A stretch of DNA of 64,000 nt from Cymbomonas tetramitiformis (GCA_001247695.2 LGRX02027067.1:1-64000); one strand, 5' to 3'; positions 32,046 to 41,647 are shown, counted from the stretch's first letter. The notes: generated by a model not told the origin, from the letters alone. Numbers and translations: made by a program.

Positions 32046-33286
32046 TTATCTCCTACCACGCTTCCGCGCACCCTCCGCTTCACGCCTTCGCTTGTTCGTG
32101 ACTTTGTCCAAGCACTTCATAACGTCTGCCCCCAAAGTATTGAGCACTTTCACGTTGGCATCGTCCACCGTGGGGGCGAGGTCCGTGCCCGCGAGGAAGT
32201 ACTTGACGTACTCCTTGGCAGCGAAGTCGAGAAAACCCCAGTGGATGGGCGAGTTGACTGGGTTAAGCTGCACATCCGGGTCGTATGAGGCCACGTCCTT
32301 CAAGGCCAAGTTGGCGGAGAACACTATTCGGGGCGTGCCATCCGCATTGGACACCCCTTGGTGAACCCCCCCCACAACGGCGCACTCGCCCAACTCCACT
32401 TTCTCCTTCCCCCCAACGTTCACCGCGAAGGCGTCGAGGGTTTCTTTCGGGAGCATTAGAGCGCGCTGCTCACGGAAAGCTGTATCGCAGTTCAGCCTCA
32501 AGTTCTCTTGCGTCGATTGGCCTAATAGGTCAATCGACGCTTCCAACGACGGGGTTGGCGCAGAGCACACCCTTGTTGGGGAACATGGGCCCAAGTAGGC
32601 GACGATCGCCAAGTGCTGGGCGGGCGCGGTGAGGGGCTGGTTCAACGGCTGGTCAAGATGCCAAGGTTGCCACCCCCTTAGGGACGAGAGGACCTTCCCC
32701 GAATTCTCTGCAACCAGGTCGTCGTTGATTAAAAACGCTTTGTTCTCGACGGTGTACGAGTTACGTAGCTTTTCTAATACTTGCGTCTCCACCTCGTTGA
32801 CGAAGACGTTCAAGTGCTTCCGATCTTCGTCGTCGAGGAAGTTGTCGTAGAAGTCCGTCAATATTCCCCCCCCCCGTGTTTCGCGGTTTCATGAAACACC
32901 TCTAGCTTTCCTCCGGTAAGGGTTACGATTCCGCTAGGAAGTTTGTCCCAATCCGGCACCTTGTGCAAGGCTTCCCGCCACATAAGCGAATAGCGCCTTT
33001 CCAGATGTTGTCGCGACTCTTCGGGTAAAGACACCACGAAGTTGTTTGCGAAGCCTATTGCTCGCGTACGATCGAAGTCGTCCAAATATTTTTCTTTGCC
33101 TCTTGCGGGTTTCTTTGACTGTCCGCTGCATTTTGCGCATCGCAGCTCGCCCTTGCCTCTTTTTATCCGGGTGCAGCGTTTGCCCTCGTGGTCCATAGTC
33201 GACGGGTCTTGCTTGCATTCAATGAGCTTTCCCTTCTTGTTTAACTGTCCGCATTCGCAGATCTCGGCAAGTGTTGATTGTTCCAT
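32046..33286 (-). CDS. Zinc-finger + 2-oxoglutarate/Fe(II) dioxygenase-like protein
   Basis: Two minus-strand frames abut: 33286-32858 (from ATG) and 32861-32046 (no ATG). They are separated only by a run of ten C at 32866-32875, and a one-base difference there would join them into about 413 residues. The N-terminal part has a Cys cluster (CECG..C..C..CAKC). The C-terminal part has the facial-triad pattern of a double-stranded beta-helix dioxygenase. In 32861-frame numbering this is H68-x-D70 in WQPWHLDQ, H167 in GGVHQGVSN and R178 in TPRIVFSANL, which would bind 2-oxoglutarate. It should be an Fe(II)-dependent oxidase, substrate unknown; DNA, RNA or histone are plausible in this setting. It is divergent from the methyltransferase gene across the palindromes. 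Confidence 0.6.
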
Positions 33287-33363
33287 AGTCGTTACGATTT
33301 ACGTTCGGGTTATAATAAATTTCAACTTTCACTAAAGGAAATAAAAGCGCCACTAACTTGCAT

Positions 33364-33727
33364 ATTCACGGCCGTGAATTCCAGATTCACGGCCGTGAAT
33401 TCCATATTCCGAATGGAACCAAAAACCGTTCGATTTTAATCGAACGGTTTTTGGTTACATTCGGAAAGATTCACGGCCGTGAATGACAGGGATATATGAC
33501 CGACCTGTTTTCATCTCATGCCCTTCACACGGGTGCTGTGTCACGCGACGGGGAGTTCGGGACGACGGCGATAAACGGTGCATGCGCCCGCCTTACCCCT
33601 TCCAGATTCATGGCCGTGAATTCCATATGTCCGAATGGAACCAAAAACCGTTAGATTTTAATCGAACGGTTTTTGGTTCCATTCGGAAAGATTCACGGCC
33701 GTGAATCTAAAATTCACGGCCGTGAAT
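33364..33727. repeat. Duplicated ~100-bp palindrome between divergent genes
   Basis: Two near-identical blocks (33385-33484 and 33606-33706) are each an almost perfect palindrome. ATTCACGGCCGTGAAT marks both edges, and the middle is a 54-nt inverted repeat around CCGTTCGATTTTAATCGAACGG. Extra ATTCACGGCCGTGAAT copies flank the pair (33364-33379 and 33712-33727). The array lies between the start codons of the minus-strand dioxygenase (33286) and the plus-strand methyltransferase (33827), where a bidirectional promoter or operator would sit. Confidence 0.92.
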
Positions 33728-33826
33728 AACTGGGATACCGTTTCTGGCGCGACTCGGAAAGTTGCAAGGGGGAAGTATTTTGAGAAACAAGTTGCCGATT
33801 TACGACCGATTGTGACTAACTAAAAG

Positions 33827-35149
33827 ATGCCTCGTGATAAGTGCGGTGTATGCTGTCCGAAAGCACCTAGCAAGCAAGATTTACGGCGAGTAGTGGCAAT
33901 GATATTGGGACCGTATGCAAAGCTCGAAGAGATACGCCCAATTTACTGGCCTGCGCAATTCGAGTCCATAGGCGGAAGAAATGGGTATTCGCAATATAAA
34001 GTTGGAGAGCTCTTGATTTTGTTGAAATCATATTTCGTACATATCTTAGGGAGTGAGAATGCAATTAAAGAAGGTCAACTTGCTTTATTTTTTTCCGCGT
34101 TAGCTTCAATCCGGCCTACGAACAGCGGGCTCGAAGTGTGCTGTGATAGGCATAATACAATGGTAGCTTACGACGCATGGGTGGACGAAATCTTTTTTTC
34201 AAACCAGTCGCCAACACTCTCCGATGTATGCCAACCTACTGAACCCATAGGGCAAAACAATGTGAACGCGGAGATTGCGACATGCGACGAGATTGAACCG
34301 TATGAAACAACGGAGCGCGTTGTGGACAACAATGCGAACGACAATGCAAACGACGACAACGCGAGGAAGTTGTTTCCGAAACGAAAACGGAGTGCGTTGT
34401 CAACGAGGTGTGCTCCTATGAAAAATTTACCATTTAAAATAACGATACCAAGGGTATGTGATAAAGGCACTAGTTTTTATCCCACAATCGCACAACAATA
34501 CACGCCTCTATTAGCAGTTATTGGCAGTTTGTTTCACGGAAAAAAAATTGGGGATTTTTGCTGTGGTAAGGGACCTCGCTACGTTTACAACAACCTAGTT
34601 CGGTTCAAACCGAAGACGATCTTTCTGAGCGATAAGCATCCTGCGCAAGGCATAAGACGCCTAGACTTAGAGAAAATCAAGTGGGAAGAATTCAACCCGC
34701 AAGTAGACATCATAATATCGTCCTTGCCATATGCAAGAGGGAAGTGCGAACCTTTGTTAGCTGCGTGTCTTCAATCCAACGCCTCGATCGTGTGTTTGAA
34801 GCTATTGCATTCGTTCGAACGTCCTGTGGTTGGGGATAGTAGAGCTAGTGCGTTCCAAAGACTTGGCTTAAAGATTTTGCTACCGCCTGCAAAGTATCCG
34901 GGGTTCGACCGTAGTTTAGGAGAAGTTGAAGCCTGGTATATTTTTTTCAACTCAGCGACAACAAAAGTTTTACTAAAGAAAAGTGTTAGTGAGTTTCACA
35001 AATTGCTGTACAAAGACAGAGGATACCCGGAAAGTGCTGGGAGCGTACCTTTTATTTATGATGGCGTAGAGCACAACGTTGCATCTTTCAAGGATCGAGG
35101 ACTTATTTTGTGGGATTCGCGGAAACAGGCGGCCGGTGCTCATAAGTGA
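33827..35149 (+). CDS. DNA methyltransferase-like protein (MULE cargo)
   Basis: 440 residues. A Cys-containing N-terminus (CGVCC) is followed by a helical region and a low-complexity Asn/Asp linker (about residues 165-182). Then comes a Rossmann-type half: IGDFCCGKGP at 241-250 (motif I, SAM binding), FLSDKHPA at 266-273, and DIIISSLPYA at 294-303. The last is at the place of the catalytic [DNS]PPY motif but reads SLPY. The order I before IV fits adenine-type methyltransferases. The altered catalytic motif means activity is uncertain. The stop lies inside the region where the next frame already looks coding, so the two may be one fused protein. Confidence 0.55.
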   Translation: MPRDKCGVCCPKAPSKQDLRRVVAMILGPYAKLEEIRPIYWPAQFESIGGRNGYSQYKVGELLILLKSYFVHILGSENAIKEGQLALFFSALASIRPTNSGLEVCCDRHNTMVAYDAWVDEIFFSNQSPTLSDVCQPTEPIGQNNVNAEIATCDEIEPYETTERVVDNNANDNANDDNARKLFPKRKRSALSTRCAPMKNLPFKITIPRVCDKGTSFYPTIAQQYTPLLAVIGSLFHGKKIGDFCCGKGPRYVYNNLVRFKPKTIFLSDKHPAQGIRRLDLEKIKWEEFNPQVDIIISSLPYARGKCEPLLAACLQSNASIVCLKLLHSFERPVVGDSRASAFQRLGLKILLPPAKYPGFDRSLGEVEAWYIFFNSATTKVLLKKSVSEFHKLLYKDRGYPESAGSVPFIYDGVEHNVASFKDRGLILWDSRKQAAGAHK

Positions 35150-35294
35150 TAACCAAAGGCTAAAGGTGCTACTCACGGAATTTGAAGCAACGTTGCATGC
35201 ACAAACGTGCAAGATAATAGAGCGTGGCTGCGCAAACGAGGCAAAAGGCAAGAAAGGAGGGAAGGAGGGATGGAATGTTGGGTGGTGGTTTAAC

Positions 35295-35831
35295 ATGGGG
35301 AGAACAGTGCAGCAAGAGGGGTTTGCCCCTAAGCTAGATGGCACATGTGCTTTCGGGACGCCCCACCCTTGGCACAAGAAAAAAGGAGTTTACATGGACG
35401 ATCCGCTAACAAGTGCAAGCAAGCCGTATTGGAAGAAAGAGCTTTACATCCTAGCAGGTCAAATCTTAGAAATAATAGACGCGGATTACAAGCGAGACGG
35501 CGATTGGTGCTTGTATGTGTCGTGCATGCTAGCCGGGAAGTGCGAAGTGAAGCGACACGAGGACAGAAAAGATGTGTCACATCAATACATAATTTTTCTT
35601 GGAAACTACAAGAACGCGGTTCTGGAGATGGAGTCGCCTAGAGAGGATAGCAAGGGCACCCTTCTCCAATTCTCTGAAAGCCATAAGGTTTTAAAGTGCG
35701 ATGCGCGGTGCAAACATAGAGTAGCTTCTGAAGGTTTTGAGGGAGTGCGCTATTGCGTTACTTTATACAAAATGTATGATAGGCGTCTAAGCAAACCAGC
35801 CCCGGTGTATTGGCCACCACATTATATTTAA
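35295..35831 (+). CDS. Second 2OG/Fe(II) dioxygenase-like protein (TET/JBP-like?)
   Basis: From the first ATG (35295) it is 178 residues, but coding character extends upstream in the same frame to about 35125, overlapping the end of the methyltransferase frame. The dioxygenase pattern is clear: H88-x-D90 in VKRHEDRKDVSHQY, then IIFLGNYKNAVLEM, LLQFSESHKV, H141 in CKHRV and R152 in GVRYCVTLY. The sequence type resembles small viral and TET/JBP-like dioxygenases that oxidise methylated bases. That substrate is inference from its neighbour and from known transposon-borne TET/JBP genes in other eukaryotes. It converges on the Cys-rich gene at 35828. Confidence 0.65.
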   Translation: MGRTVQQEGFAPKLDGTCAFGTPHPWHKKKGVYMDDPLTSASKPYWKKELYILAGQILEIIDADYKRDGDWCLYVSCMLAGKCEVKRHEDRKDVSHQYIIFLGNYKNAVLEMESPREDSKGTLLQFSESHKVLKCDARCKHRVASEGFEGVRYCVTLYKMYDRRLSKPAPVYWPPHYI

Positions 35832-36568
35832 CGTACAACAGTGCAAGGTAAGAACTCCTCTGCGAAATCAGGAGAGTCAACCATAACGTATTTGCATAGA
35901 CTCACCCCCGTAGGTGATGAAGCACACCATTCGTGCCTTAAATCGTACCCCCTATTGTGCACAGTTAGTTCTGAAGCACAACTTGCACAAAGTTTGCCAA
36001 TAGTGTTTCCACATTGCCTAATTGTAAGCATAGCGCCCGCTGAGCAATGGTGGACGCTACGGTGCTCCCTAGTAGCTAATAGTGATAACCAATACAAGAA
36101 TCGAGCCATGTATGACATGTTTCTTTCCCGGTTGTATAACACCGATAAGAAAGTTTGCAAAATATCGTCGAGTTGCCACCCTGCAACATGGTTAGTGTAG
36201 TGAAACAAGGGAAACGACCCAGAGAACAAGTGTCGCTGGCACGGTGAATATCCCCAGTTCCCACGTGAAGGTACAACCCCTCCCCAAGGCATACCCTCCG
36301 TGTATTCGAGATACACATAGCGGTTACGAAAGTCCCATATAGGGTTACCGTCACTATCGTCACTCTCCCATAGGTTCACAGTGTCTGTATACTTTAGCCG
36401 GAAGCCAGTTTGGACATACGCGTCGAATACAGTGCCTTTGAAAGCTGTGGGTTGATAGTGGGGGGCCTTATTTTCAAGCAGAACACGCCGGGAGTGTCTA
36501 TTACAACGGCGCCCACCATTATCACAAGTGAGACAAACCTTCTTGAAGCTTTTTGGAGGCTTCCTCAT
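35828..36568 (-). CDS. Cys-rich protein (MULE cargo), unknown
   Basis: 246 residues from ATG 36568, ending four bases inside the stop of the convergent dioxygenase gene. An N-terminal CLTCDNGGRRCNRH cluster and a later CGNTIGKLCASC could each bind zinc. The middle is rich in aromatic residues (WGGVV, YVYLEYTEG). No family recognised. Its start lies 80 bp inside the right terminal repeat. Confidence 0.6.
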   Translation of the reverse strand: MRKPPKSFKKVCLTCDNGGRRCNRHSRRVLLENKAPHYQPTAFKGTVFDAYVQTGFRLKYTDTVNLWESDDSDGNPIWDFRNRYVYLEYTEGMPWGGVVPSRGNWGYSPCQRHLFSGSFPLFHYTNHVAGWQLDDILQTFLSVLYNRERNMSYMARFLYWLSLLATREHRSVHHCSAGAMLTIRQCGNTIGKLCASCASELTVHNRGYDLRHEWCASSPTGVSLCKYVMVDSPDFAEEFLPCTVVR

Positions 36569-36645
36569 GATGGCAAGCGGGAACTACAGCGTTTGACCTG
36601 TGTGCACATTATTTGAACACTTTGAACACGAGTCGTGAAAAGGAC

Positions 36646-36748
36646 CACCGGTAATAGCCGGATGACATAAAGAAAACTTAATCTAAATTCACAAGAAATT
36701 GAGTTAATCTAAAATCACAAAGAAATAATCTAATTTAATTATTTTTCC
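36646..36748 (-). repeat. MULE right terminal inverted repeat
   Basis: Inverted counterpart of 28582-28685. It ends in CC directly before the GTGCCGATG duplication at 36749-36757. Confidence 0.88.
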
Positions 36749-37130
36749 GTGCCGATGCTCCAAATAGGACAGGAAGCGTATCAAGCGCCTCAGTTGCCTC
36801 AAACCTCCCAGCCTCCGTTGTTGCAGCAAACCTTCCAGCCTATGCAACCGCAGCAACCCCAGCCCTTCTTGCTCCAACAACCCCAGCGGTTACGGCGGCA
36901 GAGCGGCTCCGGCATTGCAGGCGGCTCAGCTCCAGCAGACCCGGCCCGGCGCAACACCTTCTCGCAAGCTCCCGCACTTTGCATGCAGTGCCCCCATGCT
37001 CCTTCGGCAACCACAGGCCCGACAGCTCCAGCAACTCCAGCAGCTCCAGCAGCTCCAGCAACTCCAGCAACTGCAGCCCACGCCATTGAATACCATGACC
37101 TCTGACTTGGGTACAACACTTGCGCTGCAA
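36749..37130 (+). pseudogene. Gln/Pro-rich protein gene, 3' part, split by MULE
   Basis: Begins with the second copy of the GTGCCGATG duplication and continues the frame of 27946-28581. The residues across the excised junction would read ..AVPM followed by LQIGQEAYQAPQ. The sequence is Gln/Pro-rich (QPMQPQQPQPF), then changes frame between about 36880 and 36920 to a QLQQLQQLQQ tract with a (CAGCTC)n-like repeat at 37030-37075, ending at 37133. Probably a disordered regulatory or structural protein, now split by 8.2 kb. Confidence 0.6.
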
Positions 37131-37133
37131 TGA

Positions 37134-38116
37134 CTGTCAGCTTGAGCAGTGGCGCCTTTCGACACATTACAACGTGCGCAACATGGAACGTGGAAGAAGA
37201 GACCATGGGTTCGCCAGTTGGCGCTTCGTTCGTCGCACCCGGTCTCTTTTAGTTTTTGAATTGATGGCGCGCGATGGAGAATACCCCGACCGTGCTGGTA
37301 ACCAGTGGATTACCCCGCGGACCATGATTGTGCCTGCAGACATTCCTGGCGGGACTCCAGGCTCTCATTGGACGCTTTTTTATATGCTCGAGTGTCCCCG
37401 CCGCTGGACTCAGCCGACCTGTAACTGTTGTAGGCCGTTCGGTAACTCTGAACGTTTTGAGCAACTCGCTACCGCATGCAGTTGTGAGACGTCCGGTCTC
37501 ATTTAGTTTTTAAATTGGTGGAGCGCGATGAAGACTACCCGGACCGTGCTGGTGACCTTTATATATATAGTTTGTAGATAAACTTTACATTCAACCACTA
37601 GTCTTTCGTATATTACAAGTTGTCGTTATTGAGAACTGGTATACTTGATGTGCTTATTTTCTTGCCGTAGAAAAGTGTGTAAGTGTTTATTCTTGCCGTG
37701 TTCATGACGAGTGTGTGGACATCTCGAATCTTGCCATTAAACAAACCTTTATAACACCCTGATTCAACTTACACCCTAAATGTGCTAAAGGAAATATTTC
37801 CGTCATCGTTTATAAATAAACTTTTCGCTCTTAGCATCACATGAAATATAAAGCTTCAAATCAATATTCAAAACAAAGTTACCGGCGCGCATGTTTTGCC
37901 TCCAGAGTTTAACACGACTTCACCTTTTCTAGTGCCCTTCGCCCCATCGCCTACTCGTCTTCGTGCATTGACCAACTACGTTCTCCATTGGTTTTTCACG
38001 TGCTTTCGCGGACCACTACTAACCACAAGTCCGGGTGGCCGGCCCCCCAGTTAGGTTCAAAACATACTTCTTTCCCCGCCAAGATCCCTAACTAACTTTC
38101 ACTAACTTTCGATGTT
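37134..38116. other. No supported gene; imperfect direct repeat
   Basis: Two imperfect copies of a roughly 80-bp sequence (about 37226-37305 and 37486-37560) share TTTAGTTTTTGAATTG-like and GACCGTGCTGGT blocks. An open frame at 37120-37506 runs over the first copy and has no recognisable domain. 37560-38116 is AT-rich and appears non-coding. Confidence 0.55.
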
Positions 38117-41100
38117 CTACTTCACGTTTGTCACTTTCATCTTCCGGTACGGCTCACCCAATCCAAGATCCCCCACATGGCGCTTCGCGCAGCAAAACAC
38201 CGCGTGAGATAAATAGTGCACCGCGCTCATGAAGTTTGCACGCTTCATCTCCACGCCGATGAAGGCGCGTCCCATGCGAAGCGCTCCAATCCCAGTGGTT
38301 CCTGCGACACACGTAATATCATTCAATACCCCGGCGTGTCCCTCGCGGCAAAACCAATGCATCCACAATGACACGCACCACTTCCCATGAACGGGTCCAA
38401 CACCACCATGTCGATGTCGGTTGTGTACCGCTCCACCAACAGCTCCATGAGCTCCACCTTTTTCTGTCCCACCACCAAGGTCTTGCCATGCTCTTCGCAG
38501 GGCTTACCGCCCTTCAAGCATCCCACTACGGCGCAATCATGCTTGAAGGTATCCTGCACTTGAACGGCTTGGAAAGGTCGTGCCTGATGTTCTACCTCGG
38601 TCTCAACGATGTCCATCCTCTGCTCCTCATCCAATTGCCTGAAGCTGACTTCCCAGCTCGCAGCCAGGTGGCTTTCCAAGGCCTTCTCAAAAGCCTTCAC
38701 CTCTTGGTAACTTAGGGCACGCAAAATGTTTCCAGTCCAACAATTCACCGGGTAATAATCAAAGCAAAGGTCCTTACATTGCTGCCCCCTGGTTTGGATG
38801 CCGGTCTTAAAGTCCAACTTCGGAGCCTCCAGCTTCCGTGCAAAAGTCGTGTACTGGTGTCCCAAGGACTTTGGCGTGTTCGTGAAAGTCGCGTTGTTGC
38901 GGTTCCCCTCCGTCACGATGTACCCCGGCATTGTCTTGTACACCTGTGATCCTTCCCCCCTTTTCCCTCCCTTTCAGAAACGTACCAAAAAAGCAAAAAT
39001 AAAAGGGTGCCTTCAAAGCAACAAGTGTTACATTGATCATACCGGATGCTTCAACGCCTTCCAGCCCGCCTCCAAAGCTCGAAGGGCTTCACTGTCGCCT
39101 AAGGCACACACAATGGTGTCTCCGTCCACCTTCCCCAGATCGGCGTATTTATGAACCTCCGACATGCCATCGTTGTTCGCGCACAGCTCGTCCACCTTCA
39201 CCGCGAAAGCATCCCAATCCACCTTCGTGTTGTACCCGGTCTTGCTCTCATGGCCCCACGGAACATCCGTGATGACCGCCGCCACACAAAACTTATCTTC
39301 CGCCGCGTTGTGCGTGATGACGTCCATGGCCCCGAGAGCTTCGCCGAAGTACAGCTGCAACAGCGGGATGCCTTGGGAGTTCATGGCAACCGATGTCAAC
39401 ACCAACAACTTCTCAGCCTCGTCGTGTCCGTGTTGATGGATTAACTCCAAGATGTACTCCACCTTCTCATCCTTCACCTTCGTGCCCCGCGTCGTCTTCA
39501 TGTTCTTCACCGCTATTACCTTCGGCACCTCCACGGACACAATATTGTGCACATGATGCCGTACACCAGGCTTCAACGCCTCCTCATTCATCTTCAAGAA
39601 CTGCCCAATTTCAATGCTCTCCTTCACCGGTGCCTTCTGCCGCGTTCCATTTCGGAGCGTTCCGCCTGCCATCTTCCATTGTCGCAACCCTTCGTAGTCC
39701 GGGTTCCCTCGCGACACCCCAACCCAAGGCTTCATCCATTCCGGGCAGGGGGCCGGGCCGTCCTCCATGTCATGCTCATCCTTCTGTTTCTGTTCATCCA
39801 ACTCACGCCGCTCCTTGTCGCAAATCCAAGCCGCGTAAGCGGCATCCTCCTCCTCAAAGGCCTGCAACTCTTGACGTAGCTTCCCCATGTCCGCCCTCTT
39901 CTTAATTAGATCCTTTTTCTGCTTCTTTCCTCTTGGGACATGTCGCCCCGCATCCTCCGCCGCAAACCAATCCGCCACTTCCTGTCTCTTCCGCTTCCGA
40001 TCTTCACGTGTTTCACGAACCTCCTCCGACTCCTTTTCAAAGTCAAACTTTGCATCCTCCTCCTCATCGTCCTCCTCTTCCTCATCCTTCTCCTGACCAT
40101 CTTCCTCACCATCCGGTTCCTCACCATCTTCCTCACCCTTGTCTACCTCCTCATCCCCATCGCCTTCCCCGTCATCAACATCCCCATCCGACGCACCTTC
40201 CTCCTTCTCTTCCTTTTTCTCTTCAACATCCCCACCCGTGTCACCAGCAGCAACTTCCGCAAGGGTCCTGACGCCACTCTCCTGAGCCTCCGCAGCAGTC
40301 TCCTCCCACTCAACCAGCTCGTTAGTTGTGCTTCTTCAGCAAGTCCTGCACGACTTTCGGCTCGACATCCCGGTTCAGGCGAGCCAAGTTACTGGTCTTG
40401 GAGCAAGTCTCGTTGGCGTCGAAGAAAGTACCATCGTACCTGTAAACAAAAGTTTAACACCCATCACCTTTCCGCATAAAAAAATAGTTCACGGCTTTAA
40501 CCAAACCGTGGTAGGTGGACTTACTTTCCGGCGCTCAAGTCCTCCAAGAACTTGGACGCCTCTTCAGTTTTTTTCGCCTTCCCCTTAGAGCTTTGAAGCT
40601 CTAGCTGTGAGCGGACTTCTTGACGAAGCAGCACAAACGAACACAAGTCCGTGAACGCGCGTGTGGTTCCGACGAAGCCCAAAGTCGCGCATTGCTTCTT
40701 CTTCTTCAAGTGGAGCTCGCCATTCTCGTCCTTCACGGAGAACTTGACGTTCTCGTTCACCTTCAGGAAAACCTGAGACATGTGTTTGTCTTTAGGCGTG
40801 ATGGTTGCATATAACATAATAAAATAAAGACCGGCTTCGGCCGTACCTGATATCTTTGTGTCGGATTAAGACGCTGGAATTCCTTGTTGTCGAACAAGGA
40901 GTTGAAGCCGTAGGGGGAATCCTTCCCCAAAGCTTCGCAGTTCTCGCGAAGCAAGCCCTCCAGCCGCTCGTCGGGCCCGATCACCTTTTCGTGGATGTGG
41001 GCCATCCTCTTGAAGAACATCAACGAGTATAAAGAAGGGTCGATGTGAGAGAACAAAACAACCAGCTTCAGTGGTTTGGCCACGGCCTTGTCAATGGAGG

Positions 41101-41647
41101 ACATCAGCCATTTGAAGGAGGTGTAATCGTCGAAAAAAGTTTACAAGGAATACAAGGAAAACTAAGAAAAGCGCTCATCGATGAACGCTTTCTTAAAAAC
41201 AGTTTAAAATACTCAAGCTTCAGCAATAAAATAAAGAAAGCGTTCATCGATGAACACTTTTCTTTAAACCGGTCAAAACACTTGTTTCTTTAGCAGTGTT
41301 TTTTAAAAAGCGTTCATCGATGAACGCTTTTCCACACTTGTCTCCTCTAACTTTTGTCAGCGCAGTTCTTGAAGAAGGTTTAGTGAAACTTACCCGTGGG
41401 CCTTAGGATCTCCTTTTTTGGCGCGGCGCCAGATCATGGTTTGGGAAAGGTCGATGCCGTTTTTCTCAACGGACTTCTCCACGTTGAGACCGTTGTGGTT
41501 GTGGCCTCTTGGGTTGTCGCTAAAAGAGCAGTCAGCGAGTTTAAGCGTCTTCTGCTCAACAAAGCGTTGCTCCATGACGTCAGCGTATACCAATCTTTCG
41601 GTGTTGGAATCCCCGGACTTCTTTGTGCTTCCTTTCTTTGGAGGCAT
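38117..41647 (-). CDS. ParB-like + beta-class DNA methyltransferase, six exons
   Basis: Minus-strand exons are 41647-41394, about 41134-40847, 40772-40525, 40439-39043, 38943-38379 and 38301-38117; from exon 3 on the phases join. Exon 1 has a ParB-N-like stretch (SFSDNPRG..LNVEKSVEKNGI). Exon 4 carries a long Asp/Glu region, then the catalytic motif ITDVPWG (DPPW type). Exons 5 and 6 join to VLDPFMGSGTTGIGALRMGR, the SAM-binding motif I split by a 77-bp intron (38302-38378). Motif order IV then I marks the beta class (N6-adenine or N4-cytosine). ParB-like plus methyltransferase is a fusion known from phages and mobile elements. One frameshift near 40325 is needed in exon 4. The acceptor of exon 2 is not a standard AG. 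Confidence 0.75.
41172..41335. repeat. Three GCGTTCATCGATGAACGC palindromes
   Basis: Copies at about 41172, 41240 and 41308, spaced 68 bp, each with AAA/TTT arms around GCGTTCATCGATGAACGC; two carry one or two mismatches. They lie in or beside the first intron of the methyltransferase gene. The arms match those of the palindromes at the left edge of the window, with a different centre. Confidence 0.85.

Larger units (their letters stand above)
28582..36748. mobile_element. 8,167-bp Mutator-like element with DNA-modification cargo
   Basis: Termini are about 104-bp imperfect inverted repeats (28582-28685 and 36646-36748) ending in a perfect GGCTATTACCGGTG block on the inner side. A perfect 9-bp duplication flanks the element. 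Contents in order: a frameshifted MULE transposase (+), a small Cys-rich ORF (-), a Cys/His protein (+), a zinc-finger plus dioxygenase-like protein (-), a duplicated long palindrome, a methyltransferase-like protein (+), a second dioxygenase-like protein (+) and a Cys-rich protein (-). All cargo lies between the terminal repeats, so it moves with the element. Element type and boundaries are secure; the cargo functions are motif-level calls. Confidence 0.9.

Noticed and set aside
39393..40271. Plus-strand Pro/Ser/His-rich frames
   Set aside because: They lie opposite the Asp/Glu-rich exon 4 of the methyltransferase gene and are its antisense.
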